The notes under the pieces: model-generated
What the model saw: the letters and a program-made list of their open reading frames with translations, nothing else
Told to the model about the DNA's origin: nothing
The model's database searches: none
Assembly (NCBI GenBank): GCA_000227525.2
Contig: AGIG01000034.1
Coordinates: forward strand, 124,001-188,000
From: a gamma proteobacterium HIMB30
Lineage (GTDB): Bacteria; Pseudomonadota; Gammaproteobacteria; Pseudomonadales; Litorivicinaceae
Length of the DNA: 64,000 nucleotides
Reading direction: 5' to 3'
In this document: piece after piece, positions 52,307 through 61,746 of the stretch
How the letters are laid out: each line of letters begins with the position of its first letter
Position numbering within the stretch: the stretch's first letter is position 1
Made by a program: the position numbers and the translations under genes

Positions 52307-53566
52307 ATGAAGATCAAACACTCAGTTATCGGTTTGACCGTGGGGTGCGCTATCTCCCTAAGTGTAAATGCAGAGGTTTTGTTCTGGTCAACACAGGCAA
52401 AGCCAGCGCAGGAAACTCAGGCAATGCGCGAGCAAGTATTGTCGTCATCAGCTACCAAGGTAAGCTACCAGGCTAATGATGGCGGGCCATGGCTGACTCG
52501 TTTGCAGGCTGAATTGAAAGCCGGTTCAGGCGAAATCGGTGTCTTAGGCGCGTTGCATGGCGATTTTGCTGCGATGAACCCCGACGATTTAGTTGATCTA
52601 GATTCACTTGGGCTTGGAGCTGCAAGCGCCACTTTTAACGACCTAGCAAAGCTGGGTACAAGTTCTGCGCAATACATCCCATGGATGCAAGCAAGCTATG
52701 TGATGGCTGCGAATAAAAAAGCACTCAAATATCTACCTGAAGGTGCTGACGTCGATTCGTTAACTTATGACCAGTTAATCGCTTGGGCGAGTAACGTTCA
52801 GAAAGAGACGGGATCGGCAAAATTTGGGTTTCCAGCCGGACCCAAAGGGTTAAAGCATCGATTTTTCCAGGGCTATTTGTACCCGTCTTACACCGATGGT
52901 GTTGTACGTACATTTGCTTCCGACAAAGCGGTCAAGGCTTGGGAAAAATTTCGTGAACTTTGGGCAGTCACCAACCCAGCGTCAACTAATTATTCGTTTC
53001 TCCAAGAACAGCTTCTTAGCGAAGAGGTCTGGATCGCGTTCGATCATACTTCGCGGTTAGCGAATGCCTTTAACGAGAGACCAAATGACTTTGTGGCATT
53101 CCCAGCGCCAGCCGGCCCTGAAGGAAGAGGTTTCATGCCCGTTATTGCTGGAATCGCAATTCCACGGACCGCACCAAATATGAACGAAGCCAAAAATGTC
53201 GTAAAACACATGCTGGACCCTAAAACACAACTAGCAACACTGAGGGCAACCAATTTCTTCCCAGTAGTGGATGTTGATCTTCCGTCTGATCTACCGCCTG
53301 CGGTCCAAGCTGCGGGCGGAGCTATCGCGAAGATGAGCGGCTCACCTGACGCAAACCCAGGCCTTCTTCCTGCAGGATTGGGAAGTAAAGGCGGCGATTT
53401 TAATCGCATCTTTGTGGACAGCTTCGAAAGAATCGTGCTGGCTAATCAAGATATAAGAGCAGTGCTCAATGATCAAAAGCCGAAATTACAGGCGATCATG
53501 AATGAAACCGGTGCACCTTGCTGGGCACCAGACGCTCCATCTAACGGTGCCTGTCCAGTAGAGTAA
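52307..53566 (+). CDS. ABC transporter sugar-binding protein (family 1, MalE/UgpB type)
   Basis: 419 residues. A signal peptide (VIGLTVGCAISLSVNA) precedes a type I extracellular binding protein with an aromatic-rich ligand region and a C-terminal pair of cysteines. The frame is open upstream to 52211, but ATG 52307 has GAGGA eight bases before it. It binds a carbohydrate for the two downstream permeases. The downstream GH63-like hydrolase makes glucosyl- or mannosylglycerate a plausible ligand. Confidence 0.9.
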   Translation: MKIKHSVIGLTVGCAISLSVNAEVLFWSTQAKPAQETQAMREQVLSSSATKVSYQANDGGPWLTRLQAELKAGSGEIGVLGALHGDFAAMNPDDLVDLDSLGLGAASATFNDLAKLGTSSAQYIPWMQASYVMAANKKALKYLPEGADVDSLTYDQLIAWASNVQKETGSAKFGFPAGPKGLKHRFFQGYLYPSYTDGVVRTFASDKAVKAWEKFRELWAVTNPASTNYSFLQEQLLSEEVWIAFDHTSRLANAFNERPNDFVAFPAPAGPEGRGFMPVIAGIAIPRTAPNMNEAKNVVKHMLDPKTQLATLRATNFFPVVDVDLPSDLPPAVQAAGGAIAKMSGSPDANPGLLPAGLGSKGGDFNRIFVDSFERIVLANQDIRAVLNDQKPKLQAIMNETGAPCWAPDAPSNGACPVE

Positions 53567-53572
53567 TCCAAA

Positions 53573-53602
53573 GGATGTGGTCCGGATCTCGGGACCACAT
53601 CC
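53573..53602 (+). promoter_or_regulatory. Strong stem-loop between the sugar-binding-protein and permease genes
   Basis: GGATGTGGTCC pairs perfectly with GGACCACATCC: an 11-bp stem with an eight-base loop and no U-tract. It probably blocks 3' exonucleases and raises binding-protein mRNA, as the malE-malF intergenic stems do. Confidence 0.7.
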
Positions 53603-53624
53603 ACCCTAGAACCGGAAATAGTAC

Positions 53625-54482
53625 GTGTGGAATCAAGCTAAAAAGTTACCTTATTTGCTGATCGCGCCATCTGCCGCGTTCCTCATGATCTTTTTTCTGT
53701 ATCCGTTTGCTTCAGTGATTACTCAAGCCTTCGAGCACTCGTCAACGGATGGGTATTCACTGACAAATTTCCAAGAAGTGTTCAGTCACTGGAAGTTCTC
53801 GATATCCCTTGAGAACACGCTGCTACTCACAGCAGCAGTCGTTCCGATTCAATTAGCTTTGGCTCTGTTGATGGCGACTATGGTTAATAGCATGAGAAAA
53901 GGTCGTGACTTAATTCTCTATATTTGGACCATTCCATTAGGTATTTCCGACCTAGCAGCCGGCATCATTTGGCTAGTCATTTTTGAACAGACGGGCTTCC
54001 TGAATTCATTAATGCTAAATTTGGGACTGATCGAACGACCGGTTGCCCTTCTAACCTATCAAAATCCGATGATGATATTCGTTGCGATTGCGCTTGCAGA
54101 GATATGGCGAGCCACAGCGATCATGCTAGTAATTCTTGTCGCTGGTATTGGACTTATCCCGAGAGAATATTATGAGGCTGCTAGCGTCTTTAGGGCTTCT
54201 AAATGGCAACAATTTATACGAATAACGTTGCCGCTACTAAAGCCTTCGTTACAAACGGCCCTAATACTCCGAGTAATCCTTGCATTTGAGGTATTTGCGG
54301 TCGTTGCTGCCCTCGGAGGAACCCTTTTCCCAGTACTGATGGGAGAAACATATATCTATCAATTTGATCTATTAAATAGTGGGGCCGCAGCTGCAATTGC
54401 GTTAGTGATCTTAGGCCTTTCGATCGCATTCACACTAATCGTTTTGCGTATTCTAAAAGTACCTAAAGGGGTAACGATGTGA
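53625..54482 (+). CDS. ABC sugar transporter permease (MalF/UgpA type)
   Basis: 285 residues and six hydrophobic segments. The coupling loop reads EYYEAASVFRASKWQQFIRITLPLLKPS, the EAA motif of carbohydrate permeases. Start is GTG 53625. It overlaps the next permease gene (TGATG). Confidence 0.92.
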   Translation: MWNQAKKLPYLLIAPSAAFLMIFFLYPFASVITQAFEHSSTDGYSLTNFQEVFSHWKFSISLENTLLLTAAVVPIQLALALLMATMVNSMRKGRDLILYIWTIPLGISDLAAGIIWLVIFEQTGFLNSLMLNLGLIERPVALLTYQNPMMIFVAIALAEIWRATAIMLVILVAGIGLIPREYYEAASVFRASKWQQFIRITLPLLKPSLQTALILRVILAFEVFAVVAALGGTLFPVLMGETYIYQFDLLNSGAAAAIALVILGLSIAFTLIVLRILKVPKGVTM

Positions 54483-55303
54483 TGACGCATAGCGTAGCCT
54501 CAGGCAAATCTATACGCTTCCTGTATATCGCCTCGATAGTCCTTCTTTGCGCCTGGGTCTTAGGCCCTCTGTATTTGTTGGCAGTGAATGCGCTGTCGTC
54601 GCCCGACACTATTAACCAGTTCCCAATGAACCTCATTCCCGAATTCGACCTGGAAAGCTTAATATTCTTTGCAAACTTTTACGGCATGCTCGATGCACTA
54701 ATTAACTCGATCACAGTAGCCCTGTTCACCATGTGCTTTTCCATCTGTCTCGGTGCGCCGGCAGGGTATGCGCTGGCGAGATTTGATTTCGTGGGAAAAG
54801 AGTTGTTTCGAGTCATAATTCTCATGACTCGAGCATTTCCACTTCCTTTGTTGGCACTTCCCTTAGCTGTTTTCTTCATAGAAACAGGCTTAGACGATAC
54901 CGCATTCGGGTTATCTTTAGTTCACACGACTCTTGCTCTACCATTTGCGATTCTAATCACTTTTTCTTTATTTTCTGGCGTCCCGCGTGAGCTTGAAGAA
55001 GCCGCATGGACATTGGGCTGCAATCGCTTCGCGGCGTTTAGATTCGTTATTCTCCCTCTCATCCTTCCAGGAATTACTGCGTCGGCTATATTCGCTTTTG
55101 TGATTTCATGGAATGAGGTTTTCGCATCTGCGGTTCTGACAATTCAGAATCGTACGCTCACAGCATTTCTGCTTCAAAATCTTGATACAGCCCCGCTCCA
55201 TCTGAAATTTGCTGGTGGATTTATTCTGGTCGTACCAGCAATTGTTTTCATATTCGCTGTCCGAAAATACCTATTTGCCATGTGGGGCATTTCAAACAGA
55301 TAA
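54482..55303 (+). CDS. ABC sugar transporter permease (MalG/UgpE type)
   Basis: 273 residues, six membrane segments. The EAA loop is ELEEAAWTLGCNRFAAFRFVILPLILPG. ATG 54482 overlaps the TGA of the first permease; GTG 54479 is the alternative. It pairs with the upstream permease. Confidence 0.92.
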   Translation: MTHSVASGKSIRFLYIASIVLLCAWVLGPLYLLAVNALSSPDTINQFPMNLIPEFDLESLIFFANFYGMLDALINSITVALFTMCFSICLGAPAGYALARFDFVGKELFRVIILMTRAFPLPLLALPLAVFFIETGLDDTAFGLSLVHTTLALPFAILITFSLFSGVPRELEEAAWTLGCNRFAAFRFVILPLILPGITASAIFAFVISWNEVFASAVLTIQNRTLTAFLLQNLDTAPLHLKFAGGFILVVPAIVFIFAVRKYLFAMWGISNR

Positions 55304-55316
55304 AAACGGAAAACTT

Positions 55317-56360
55317 ATGGCAATCATCGAAATCAAAAATATCGCTAAAACATTCGGAACCTATGAGGCCTTAAAGGACATCAATTTAACTGTTGAAGAT
55401 CAGGAATTTATGGTTTTACTTGGTGCATCTGGATGCGGGAAAACAACTCTTTTGAGAATTATTGCAGGTCTCGAATCCCCTACTCAGGGCGAAGTTTGGA
55501 TTGGCGATCGGAGAATTGATCACCTACCGGCGCGTGAGAGAGGGATCAGCATGGTATTTCAGAATTATGCAATCTTTCCTCACATGACCGTAGCCGAAAA
55601 CATCGGATTTGGTTTGAAGATGTCGAAAATACCTGCAGACGAACTTAAACGACGTGTTGAAAAAAATGCTGAACTGATGCACATCGAGCATCTACTCAAG
55701 CGATATTCAGGTGAATTATCAGGGGGTCAGCGACAGCGAGTAGCGGTGGCAAGAGCACTCGCCATGGAACCTGACGTCATTTTGATGGATGAACCTCTAT
55801 CAAATTTAGATGCACTTCTCAGACTAGAAATGCGGGCAGAGTTGAAAGGTGTTCTGCAACAAAGCAATACAACCGCAATTTATGTTACTCACGATCAAGT
55901 CGAGGCGATGAGCCTTGCCGATCGAGTGAGTGTTATGAATGCTGGCGAGATAGTGCAAGCTGATAAACCCATGGAGCTATACCGTAATCCAGCGACTCAG
56001 TTTGTCGCAAGCTTTATAGGGAGCCCGCCGATGAATTTTTTAATTGCCTCTAACACTAGTAACGGTTTCTGGGTAATCGAAAACGAGACCTTATCCGGTC
56101 CGTCCATTGCTGAACAATCAATCCTATTGGCAATTCGTCCAGAAGACGTAAGGTTGTCTGATTCCGGCTTACCTGCCGTCGTTCGTTTGGTTGAACCTCT
56201 CGGTCCTCACTTACTTGTAACTACGGACGTAGGATCCAACCAATTTAGAGCAATTCTTGACTCAGATAGCCAGATACAAGAAGGACAAAAAATCTTTTTG
56301 AAACCGAATGTCGAGCGAATTCGATGGTTTCACCCTGAAACATACCGCGCAGTTTTTTAA
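55317..56360 (+). CDS. ABC sugar transporter ATP-binding protein (MalK/UgpC type)
   Basis: 347 residues. Walker A GASGCGKTT (36-44), signature LSGGQRQR and Walker B DVILMDEPLSNLDA are intact. A C-terminal TOBE-like regulatory domain (~235-345, with LLAIRPEDVRLSD) is typical of carbohydrate importers. The frame extends upstream, but ATG 55317 starts right before the family sequence. It powers the two permeases. Confidence 0.93.
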   Translation: MAIIEIKNIAKTFGTYEALKDINLTVEDQEFMVLLGASGCGKTTLLRIIAGLESPTQGEVWIGDRRIDHLPARERGISMVFQNYAIFPHMTVAENIGFGLKMSKIPADELKRRVEKNAELMHIEHLLKRYSGELSGGQRQRVAVARALAMEPDVILMDEPLSNLDALLRLEMRAELKGVLQQSNTTAIYVTHDQVEAMSLADRVSVMNAGEIVQADKPMELYRNPATQFVASFIGSPPMNFLIASNTSNGFWVIENETLSGPSIAEQSILLAIRPEDVRLSDSGLPAVVRLVEPLGPHLLVTTDVGSNQFRAILDSDSQIQEGQKIFLKPNVERIRWFHPETYRAVF

Positions 56361-56373
56361 AAGAGTACATACG

Positions 56374-57672
56374 ATGACAAAAATGATGGCGGATCAAGCT
56401 ATAGAAACAATAAAGGCCAACGATAAGGGCCGTTATACGGTCCCAACGCATGGACTATATCCATTTCAATGGAACTGGGATAGTTGCCTAACCGCTTTAG
56501 GCTTTTCACACTTTGATATGGAACGGGCCTGGATTGAAATTGAGACTTTGTTGGAGCATCAGTGGGACGATGGCATGGTGCCACACATCATCTTTCACGA
56601 AGGTAACGAGGGATACTTTCCAGGACCAACAGTTTGGAATACAGGTCGTCCAGTACCAACAAGCGGAATCACACAACCTCCAGTCGCCGGCTATTGTTTG
56701 CGAAAAATTTATGAACGGACTTCCGATCGAGCGCACTATCACGATCGGCTCAAGCTATTGGTCAAAAAAATTTATAAATGGCATTCATGGTTTTTCGAAA
56801 ACCGAGATCCAGAAAACACTGGCCTTGTGGCAATAATTCATCCATGGGAATCCGGTCGTGACAACTCGATTGATTGGGATCTCGCGCTTGACGATGTGCC
56901 TCAAGACGGTGTCGCACCATTTATAAGGCGAGATACGCAACACGCCGATCCCGAACATAGGCCGACCGAAAATCAATATCAGCGATACATCTGGTTGGTT
57001 CAGCATTTCGCTTCCCTTGATTGGCAAAACTCGGTCCTGCACGACTCTTCACCCTTCAAAATCGTGGATCCCGGCTTCAATGCGATGCTAATCCGATCCA
57101 TTCAGGATCTCGCATTTCTAGCAACTGAAATCCAAGAGCAACAGATTGCAGAAGAATCTCTGGTTATGGCTGGAAAAGCCATAAAGGCGCTTGAGAGTCT
57201 TTGGGATGACGGATTAGATCAATATGTTTGTTACGACCGCAGCCGCAGTTGCTTGGTCAGAAATGCTTCAATCGGCGGGCTGATACCAGTTCTTGTAAAC
57301 ATCCCCAATCATCGAAAAGAAAGAATCGCACAGTCAATCACTAATCATGACTGCAAATTCGGTATACCGAGCCAAAATCCTCAAAGTATCGAGTTCGAAA
57401 GGTATCGTTACTGGCGTGGTCCCGTTTGGCTCATTATCAACTACATGATCAGCGAAGGACTGAAAGATCAGCCTTCCGTTAGGAATTCAATCATTGAGCA
57501 GAGCTTAGAGCTTATCGAACAGAGTGGTTTTGCCGAATACTACGATCCTATTGATGGAAAGCCATGTGGCGGCCAGACATTCTCATGGACTGCGGCGATG
57601 GTTTTAGAATTTCTCGGAGAATCAGTAAATGAACAGGCATCGCCATCCGGAGAACTACAACCAACTGACTGA
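56374..57672 (+). CDS. GH63-like glycoside hydrolase (mannosylglycerate/glucosylglycerate hydrolase type)
   Basis: 432 residues of an (alpha/alpha)6 barrel. Near the N-terminus is FQWNWDS (Asp36), then HPWESGRDNSIDWD with Asp163 as candidate acid, and near the end GFAEYYDP with Glu388 as candidate base, followed by CGGQTFSWTAA. These features recall bacterial GH63 hydrolases of mannosylglycerate and glucosylglycerate, compatible solutes. It has no signal peptide, so the glycoside would be imported intact by the ABC system and cut in the cytoplasm. The start is ATG 56374; the gene follows the ATPase by 13 bp. Trehalase-like or other alpha-glycosidase roles remain possible. Confidence 0.82.
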   Translation: MTKMMADQAIETIKANDKGRYTVPTHGLYPFQWNWDSCLTALGFSHFDMERAWIEIETLLEHQWDDGMVPHIIFHEGNEGYFPGPTVWNTGRPVPTSGITQPPVAGYCLRKIYERTSDRAHYHDRLKLLVKKIYKWHSWFFENRDPENTGLVAIIHPWESGRDNSIDWDLALDDVPQDGVAPFIRRDTQHADPEHRPTENQYQRYIWLVQHFASLDWQNSVLHDSSPFKIVDPGFNAMLIRSIQDLAFLATEIQEQQIAEESLVMAGKAIKALESLWDDGLDQYVCYDRSRSCLVRNASIGGLIPVLVNIPNHRKERIAQSITNHDCKFGIPSQNPQSIEFERYRYWRGPVWLIINYMISEGLKDQPSVRNSIIEQSLELIEQSGFAEYYDPIDGKPCGGQTFSWTAAMVLEFLGESVNEQASPSGELQPTD

Positions 57673-57853
57673 TATTTCGACCAAATGCTTGCTACCGATC
57701 ATGCCTAGGAACGCGGTCACGGAGGCTAATGATTAAGGTCCGAAAAACATGTACTAGGTATTCTGCAGCGGCCGCTTCTCAGTGGAACTTGTGACAACAG
57801 AGCGAGCCTGCCTGATACCCTCCTCAATCAAGCAAGAACCATCAGTCGGATCA

Positions 57854-58984
57854 CTAGCTTCTGAGGCTCCATGAGAACAAAAGCTGATACAACGCACAGA
57901 CAAGAATCAAACCGAACCCAATCAGAATTCCAGTATGCTGAGTCACCAGCCCAATTACAGCCGGACCCAACATAATACCGCCATAGCCGAAGGTAGCCAC
58001 GCTCGCCAAACCCTGTCCAGGGGTCACAAACGAGTCATTCGCTGCACGCGCACACCCCAAGGGAAATACAGGTGCTAACCCTAAGCCAAGCAATAAAAAT
58101 CCGACTAATACGATGCTGTAATCCGGACCTATTAAAATAATACTGATACCGATCGTCGCGAGCCATCCACCAACACCACAGACGCGAGCTGCTCCATAAC
58201 GGTCCACGAAACCATCTGCCAGCATTCGGCCGAGAAACATCGCAAAACTAAAAAGCATAAAACTACCTAACGCCATCGCTTCAGTCAGAGCGAATCGCTC
58301 GGTCACAAAAATGGCTGCCCAGTCAGCGACAGCACCTTCAGCCAACGCTGCACCGAACATCAATAACCCGACGAACAATAAATTTTTCTTGGGCCATGCA
58401 AACATCGGCGCACTTTCACTGACTGTCGACCCAATCCAATCGACTCGCGACGCTTTCAATGCAAGAAGGCCCATCATTCCGCTGATCATCAGAAAATGAT
58501 GCATCACCGTGAAGTCGACCTGAACGGCCAAGAACCCAATCAAGCCACCAATACCGGCGAAAAGACTCCAGTAGGCATGGAGTGACGACATTATCGATTT
58601 GGATCCTTGTCGTTCAACTTCGGCGCCCCAACCGTTCATCGCAACATCGAGGGCGCCAAGTGAAGCACCAAATATTGCGACACAGACGGTGAGCTCCCAT
58701 ACGGAACCGGCAAACGAAATCAGTATCAGTGAAATCAAAGTCGCCCAAGTCAGATAACGCGTCACTCTGACCGCGCCGCAGCGATCGATCGCTCGTCCAG
58801 ATAACGGAAACGAAGCGACACTCGCCATAGCGAGTACCAGCAACACACCACCCAACTCAACAGCTTCCATACCGAACTGATTTTTCAGTGACGGAATCCG
58901 TGACGCCCAGGAACCGAAACTGGCGCCCGCAATCGCAAACGTGATGACCACGGATCGATTCGCTTTTGCCCAAATTTCTTTCAA
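57854..58984 (-). CDS. MFS transporter (YbjJ / fucose-permease-like)
   Basis: 376 residues, twelve hydrophobic segments. Typical markers are IAGASFGSWASRIPSLKNQFGM, GALDVAMNGWGAEVE and LGLAPVFPLGCARAAND. The ORF starts at a TTG (58984) with GGATAAT upstream; the exact start is uncertain. The family includes YbjJ, of unknown substrate, and sugar permeases. It lies at the end of the SDR/TAXI-TRAP strand with 90 bp between. Confidence 0.87.
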   Translation of the reverse strand: MKEIWAKANRSVVITFAIAGASFGSWASRIPSLKNQFGMEAVELGGVLLVLAMASVASFPLSGRAIDRCGAVRVTRYLTWATLISLILISFAGSVWELTVCVAIFGASLGALDVAMNGWGAEVERQGSKSIMSSLHAYWSLFAGIGGLIGFLAVQVDFTVMHHFLMISGMMGLLALKASRVDWIGSTVSESAPMFAWPKKNLLFVGLLMFGAALAEGAVADWAAIFVTERFALTEAMALGSFMLFSFAMFLGRMLADGFVDRYGAARVCGVGGWLATIGISIILIGPDYSIVLVGFLLLGLGLAPVFPLGCARAANDSFVTPGQGLASVATFGYGGIMLGPAVIGLVTQHTGILIGFGLILVCALYQLLFSWSLRS

Positions 58985-59074
58985 ATTATCCAGATTTTTT
59001 CCTCACTGATTTCATCTCTTTCGATCAGTCAAAATTGCTAAGAAAGCCCAAAGAGTTGTGTCTAGCACACCGAT

Positions 59075-59866
59075 CTATTCAGAACCAATCTGGTGAATGA
59101 TTGAGTCAAGAGAGGCAATCAAACGACGACCAAAGGCGTCATCAACCACGGCAGAATGCGGAGATCCAAAGTCTCCCGCATCATTATCAAAATACTCACC
59201 AGTTCGCTTCGAATCGCTCGGGTCGGTCACCAGACGGACCAAGATATCAGCACCAATATTGAGATCTTTACCTTCAATACCGAACCCCTCTTTAACCATT
59301 TTTGTCGCCAACAGGGACCCCGGATTGACAGAGATCACACTCGGTCCATTGGTGAGTTCATTCGCTACATATCGCGACCAAGCGGTCATCGCGAGCTTAC
59401 TTTGAGCATAGGCTTCCATGTCACCCATTGCCCTAAATTGCTCCAACGCATCGAGATCGACAGGCGCCTGTGCTGCCGATGAGACATTCAGAATAACGCC
59501 TTGGGTATCAATAATTGGCAACAGCTTGCGAGTGATCAGGTAGGGAGCAATCGTATTCACCTCAAAGCGAATGTCCCGATTCGTTAGTGTTTGCGTTACA
59601 GGTGCTTTTAATACCCCGGCGTTATTCACAACCGCATATAAACACTCGTGTTGCTGCAGAATTTGCCGACACATTCCTCGGACATCTGATAGGTTCGCGA
59701 GGTCGGCTAGCCATGGCTCGATCTGCCCAACCGTGGTTTCGGTCAATGATTCGAGTTTCTGTTGGTCACGGCCATGAGCCAAGATCCGATAACCAAGTAC
59801 TGCTAATTTTTGAGTGGCGAGTTGCCCAATGCCGTCTGTCGCACCCGTGATTAGGATCGTCTTCAT
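59075..59866 (-). CDS. Short-chain dehydrogenase/reductase (SDR) family protein
   Basis: 263 residues. Cofactor motif TGATDGIG (7-14), NNAG (around 84) and YAQSK catalytic pair (Tyr-x-x-x-Lys) are intact. The layout and the RVTDPSDSKRTGEYFD end resemble the retinol-dehydrogenase-like SDRs that reduce or oxidise small carbonyls. GGAG lies before the ATG. It is downstream of the TAXI-TRAP permease (80 bp) on the same strand. Confidence 0.9.
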   Translation of the reverse strand: MKTILITGATDGIGQLATQKLAVLGYRILAHGRDQQKLESLTETTVGQIEPWLADLANLSDVRGMCRQILQQHECLYAVVNNAGVLKAPVTQTLTNRDIRFEVNTIAPYLITRKLLPIIDTQGVILNVSSAAQAPVDLDALEQFRAMGDMEAYAQSKLAMTAWSRYVANELTNGPSVISVNPGSLLATKMVKEGFGIEGKDLNIGADILVRLVTDPSDSKRTGEYFDNDAGDFGSPHSAVVDDAFGRRLIASLDSIIHQIGSE

Positions 59867-59945
59867 GTGTTATCACTCCGTAAACACGATTTGCTCAATT
59901 TCTTGTCTCATTTCGATAACGATAGGACCTCTTCGAGCGACGTTC

Positions 59946-61706
59946 TCATCGTACCAAGAGTATTGCAAGACCAAGAAACACAAGTCCAAGACGCTCCAAA
60001 AACCTAAACCTGCTAATCAAACCATAGGAACAAACAGTGATACCAGCCGCTATTTTCAATGTAAAAATCAATGCAAATACGAAATCGTTCAAAGTCACGA
60101 TTTCAGGATGAATGATCATCCCGACAGGAATGATATAAAGACCGATCCCAATGGCCATGGCGGACATTGCGACCTTTAACCAGTTCTCTTCAACCATACC
60201 GGCAGCAATAAACACACCTCCACAGACTGGTGGGGTAATGGTTGATAAGAGTGCATACCAAAAAACAAATAAGTGAACAATCAGCGGATCAAGTCCTTGA
60301 TCGATCAACGCAGGTCCAGCAACCGAAACACAAATCACATACGCTGCTGTCGTCGGAACCTCCATCCCAAGGAAGAGACACGCAATTGCTGTCAGCACGA
60401 GAGTTAAGTAAAGACTATCTCCCGAAAGGGACAAGATCAGAGAGGTGATCTTCACTCCCAGACCAGTCATCGCTAACACCCCAATGATGAGAGAAGCACA
60501 CAAGATAATTGATGCGATCATTGAAATCTGGCGGCCCGAGATGATCATCGCCTGACCCAAGCGCTCAAAGCCTCGATTGAGATCAATTCGAGCATCCGAA
60601 CCGCTGAACAATAAGCACACGGCAACGACCGCTGCCAACGCTGCGGCATACTGCGGGGTATAACCGCTAAACATCAGCCAAAGGAGAACAACAAAGGGTA
60701 TCGCAAAGAATCCAACAGTAATCAGTAGTTCAAATCGATTCGGCTGATCCGAGATATCGACTGGCTTTAGGTCAAATAAATCAGCGTAGCGATTCACGCC
60801 AATCCATACCGTAAAAAAGTAAAGCAAAGCGGGTATCGAGGCGGCAAGAATGATATCGGTATACGGTATACCAGTTAACTCGACCATAATGAACGCTCCC
60901 GCACCCATCAGGGGAGGCATGATTTGCCCTCCTGTCGACGCCACGGCCTCGATCGCACCCGCGACCCGTTTCGGATAACCCAAGCGCTGCATCGTCGGTA
61001 ACGTAACCATTCCCGTGGAGGCCACATTGGCAGATGCAGATCCAGAAATTGAACCAAAAAGCGCAGACGAGATGACAGAGACTTTGGCTGCACCACCTTT
61101 TAAGTGTCCAGACGAAGCGATGGCTAGATTCATGAAGCCCCGTCCGGCCTCACCCGCGTTCAACACGGCACCGAAGATCAAAAATATAGAAATAATTGAA
61201 ACTGATACACCGGTTAGCGAGCCCCATAAGCCCCCCTCTGTGATGATCAACGTGCCCAGAAAACTCCCCACTGGGATCCCACCATGACCGAAATCGCCGG
61301 GGATCAAATGACCGAAAAATCCATACAACAAAAACAAGGCGGTCACAATCGGCAACGGTAATCCGACGGTTCGCCTTGCCATTTCTAGAACTGTGACGAT
61401 GAGGACAGTTGCAATCGCATACTGCGTAGATCCCTCTAGAAAACCGTATTGATCCGACAATGCAGACTCATAAAAGACTAAGTAGATACAGGCGGATGCG
61501 GCTAGACAAAACCATATCCCGTCTCGAATTGATCGCGTGGGCGACGCGTAAGTAATCAGGAAAATCCATGGCAGTGCGACCAACAAGTGCAATGGTCGCG
61601 AAATTAAACTCGGAGTCAGGCCTGAGAAAATCAGATACACATGAAAGATCACGGATAACAACCCGACAACAATCCAGAATTGATGTTGAGATCCCTGATC
61701 TTTCAT
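59946..61706 (-). CDS. TAXI-type TRAP transporter fused permease (DctQM)
   Basis: 586 residues and about sixteen hydrophobic segments, the 4TM plus 12TM fused form that accompanies TAXI binding proteins. Motifs include ALFGSISGSASANVASTGMVTLPTM and VASTGGQIMPPLMGAGAFIM. It would import a carboxylate, amino acid or similar anion with sodium. A perfect 8-bp stem-loop lies between it and the binding-protein gene and borders its start. Confidence 0.92.
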   Translation of the reverse strand: MKDQGSQHQFWIVVGLLSVIFHVYLIFSGLTPSLISRPLHLLVALPWIFLITYASPTRSIRDGIWFCLAASACIYLVFYESALSDQYGFLEGSTQYAIATVLIVTVLEMARRTVGLPLPIVTALFLLYGFFGHLIPGDFGHGGIPVGSFLGTLIITEGGLWGSLTGVSVSIISIFLIFGAVLNAGEAGRGFMNLAIASSGHLKGGAAKVSVISSALFGSISGSASANVASTGMVTLPTMQRLGYPKRVAGAIEAVASTGGQIMPPLMGAGAFIMVELTGIPYTDIILAASIPALLYFFTVWIGVNRYADLFDLKPVDISDQPNRFELLITVGFFAIPFVVLLWLMFSGYTPQYAAALAAVVAVCLLFSGSDARIDLNRGFERLGQAMIISGRQISMIASIILCASLIIGVLAMTGLGVKITSLILSLSGDSLYLTLVLTAIACLFLGMEVPTTAAYVICVSVAGPALIDQGLDPLIVHLFVFWYALLSTITPPVCGGVFIAAGMVEENWLKVAMSAMAIGIGLYIIPVGMIIHPEIVTLNDFVFALIFTLKIAAGITVCSYGLISRFRFLERLGLVFLGLAILLVR

Positions 61707-61714
61707 GGGTCATC

Positions 61715-61734
61715 GCGCTCAGCTCCCTGAGCGC
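61715..61734 (-). promoter_or_regulatory. Stem-loop between TAXI binding-protein and permease genes
   Basis: GCGCTCAG-CTCC-CTGAGCGC: a perfect 8-bp stem with a four-base loop, 8 bp upstream of the permease ATG. It may hide the permease ribosome site as well as protect the upstream message. Confidence 0.65.
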
Positions 61735-61746
61735 TTTCAACTCGGT

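Noticed and set aside
60860-60885. GGTATACGGTATACC-like repeat resembling the GntR operator
   Set aside because: Inside the TAXI-TRAP permease coding sequence, where codons explain it; not counted as an operator.
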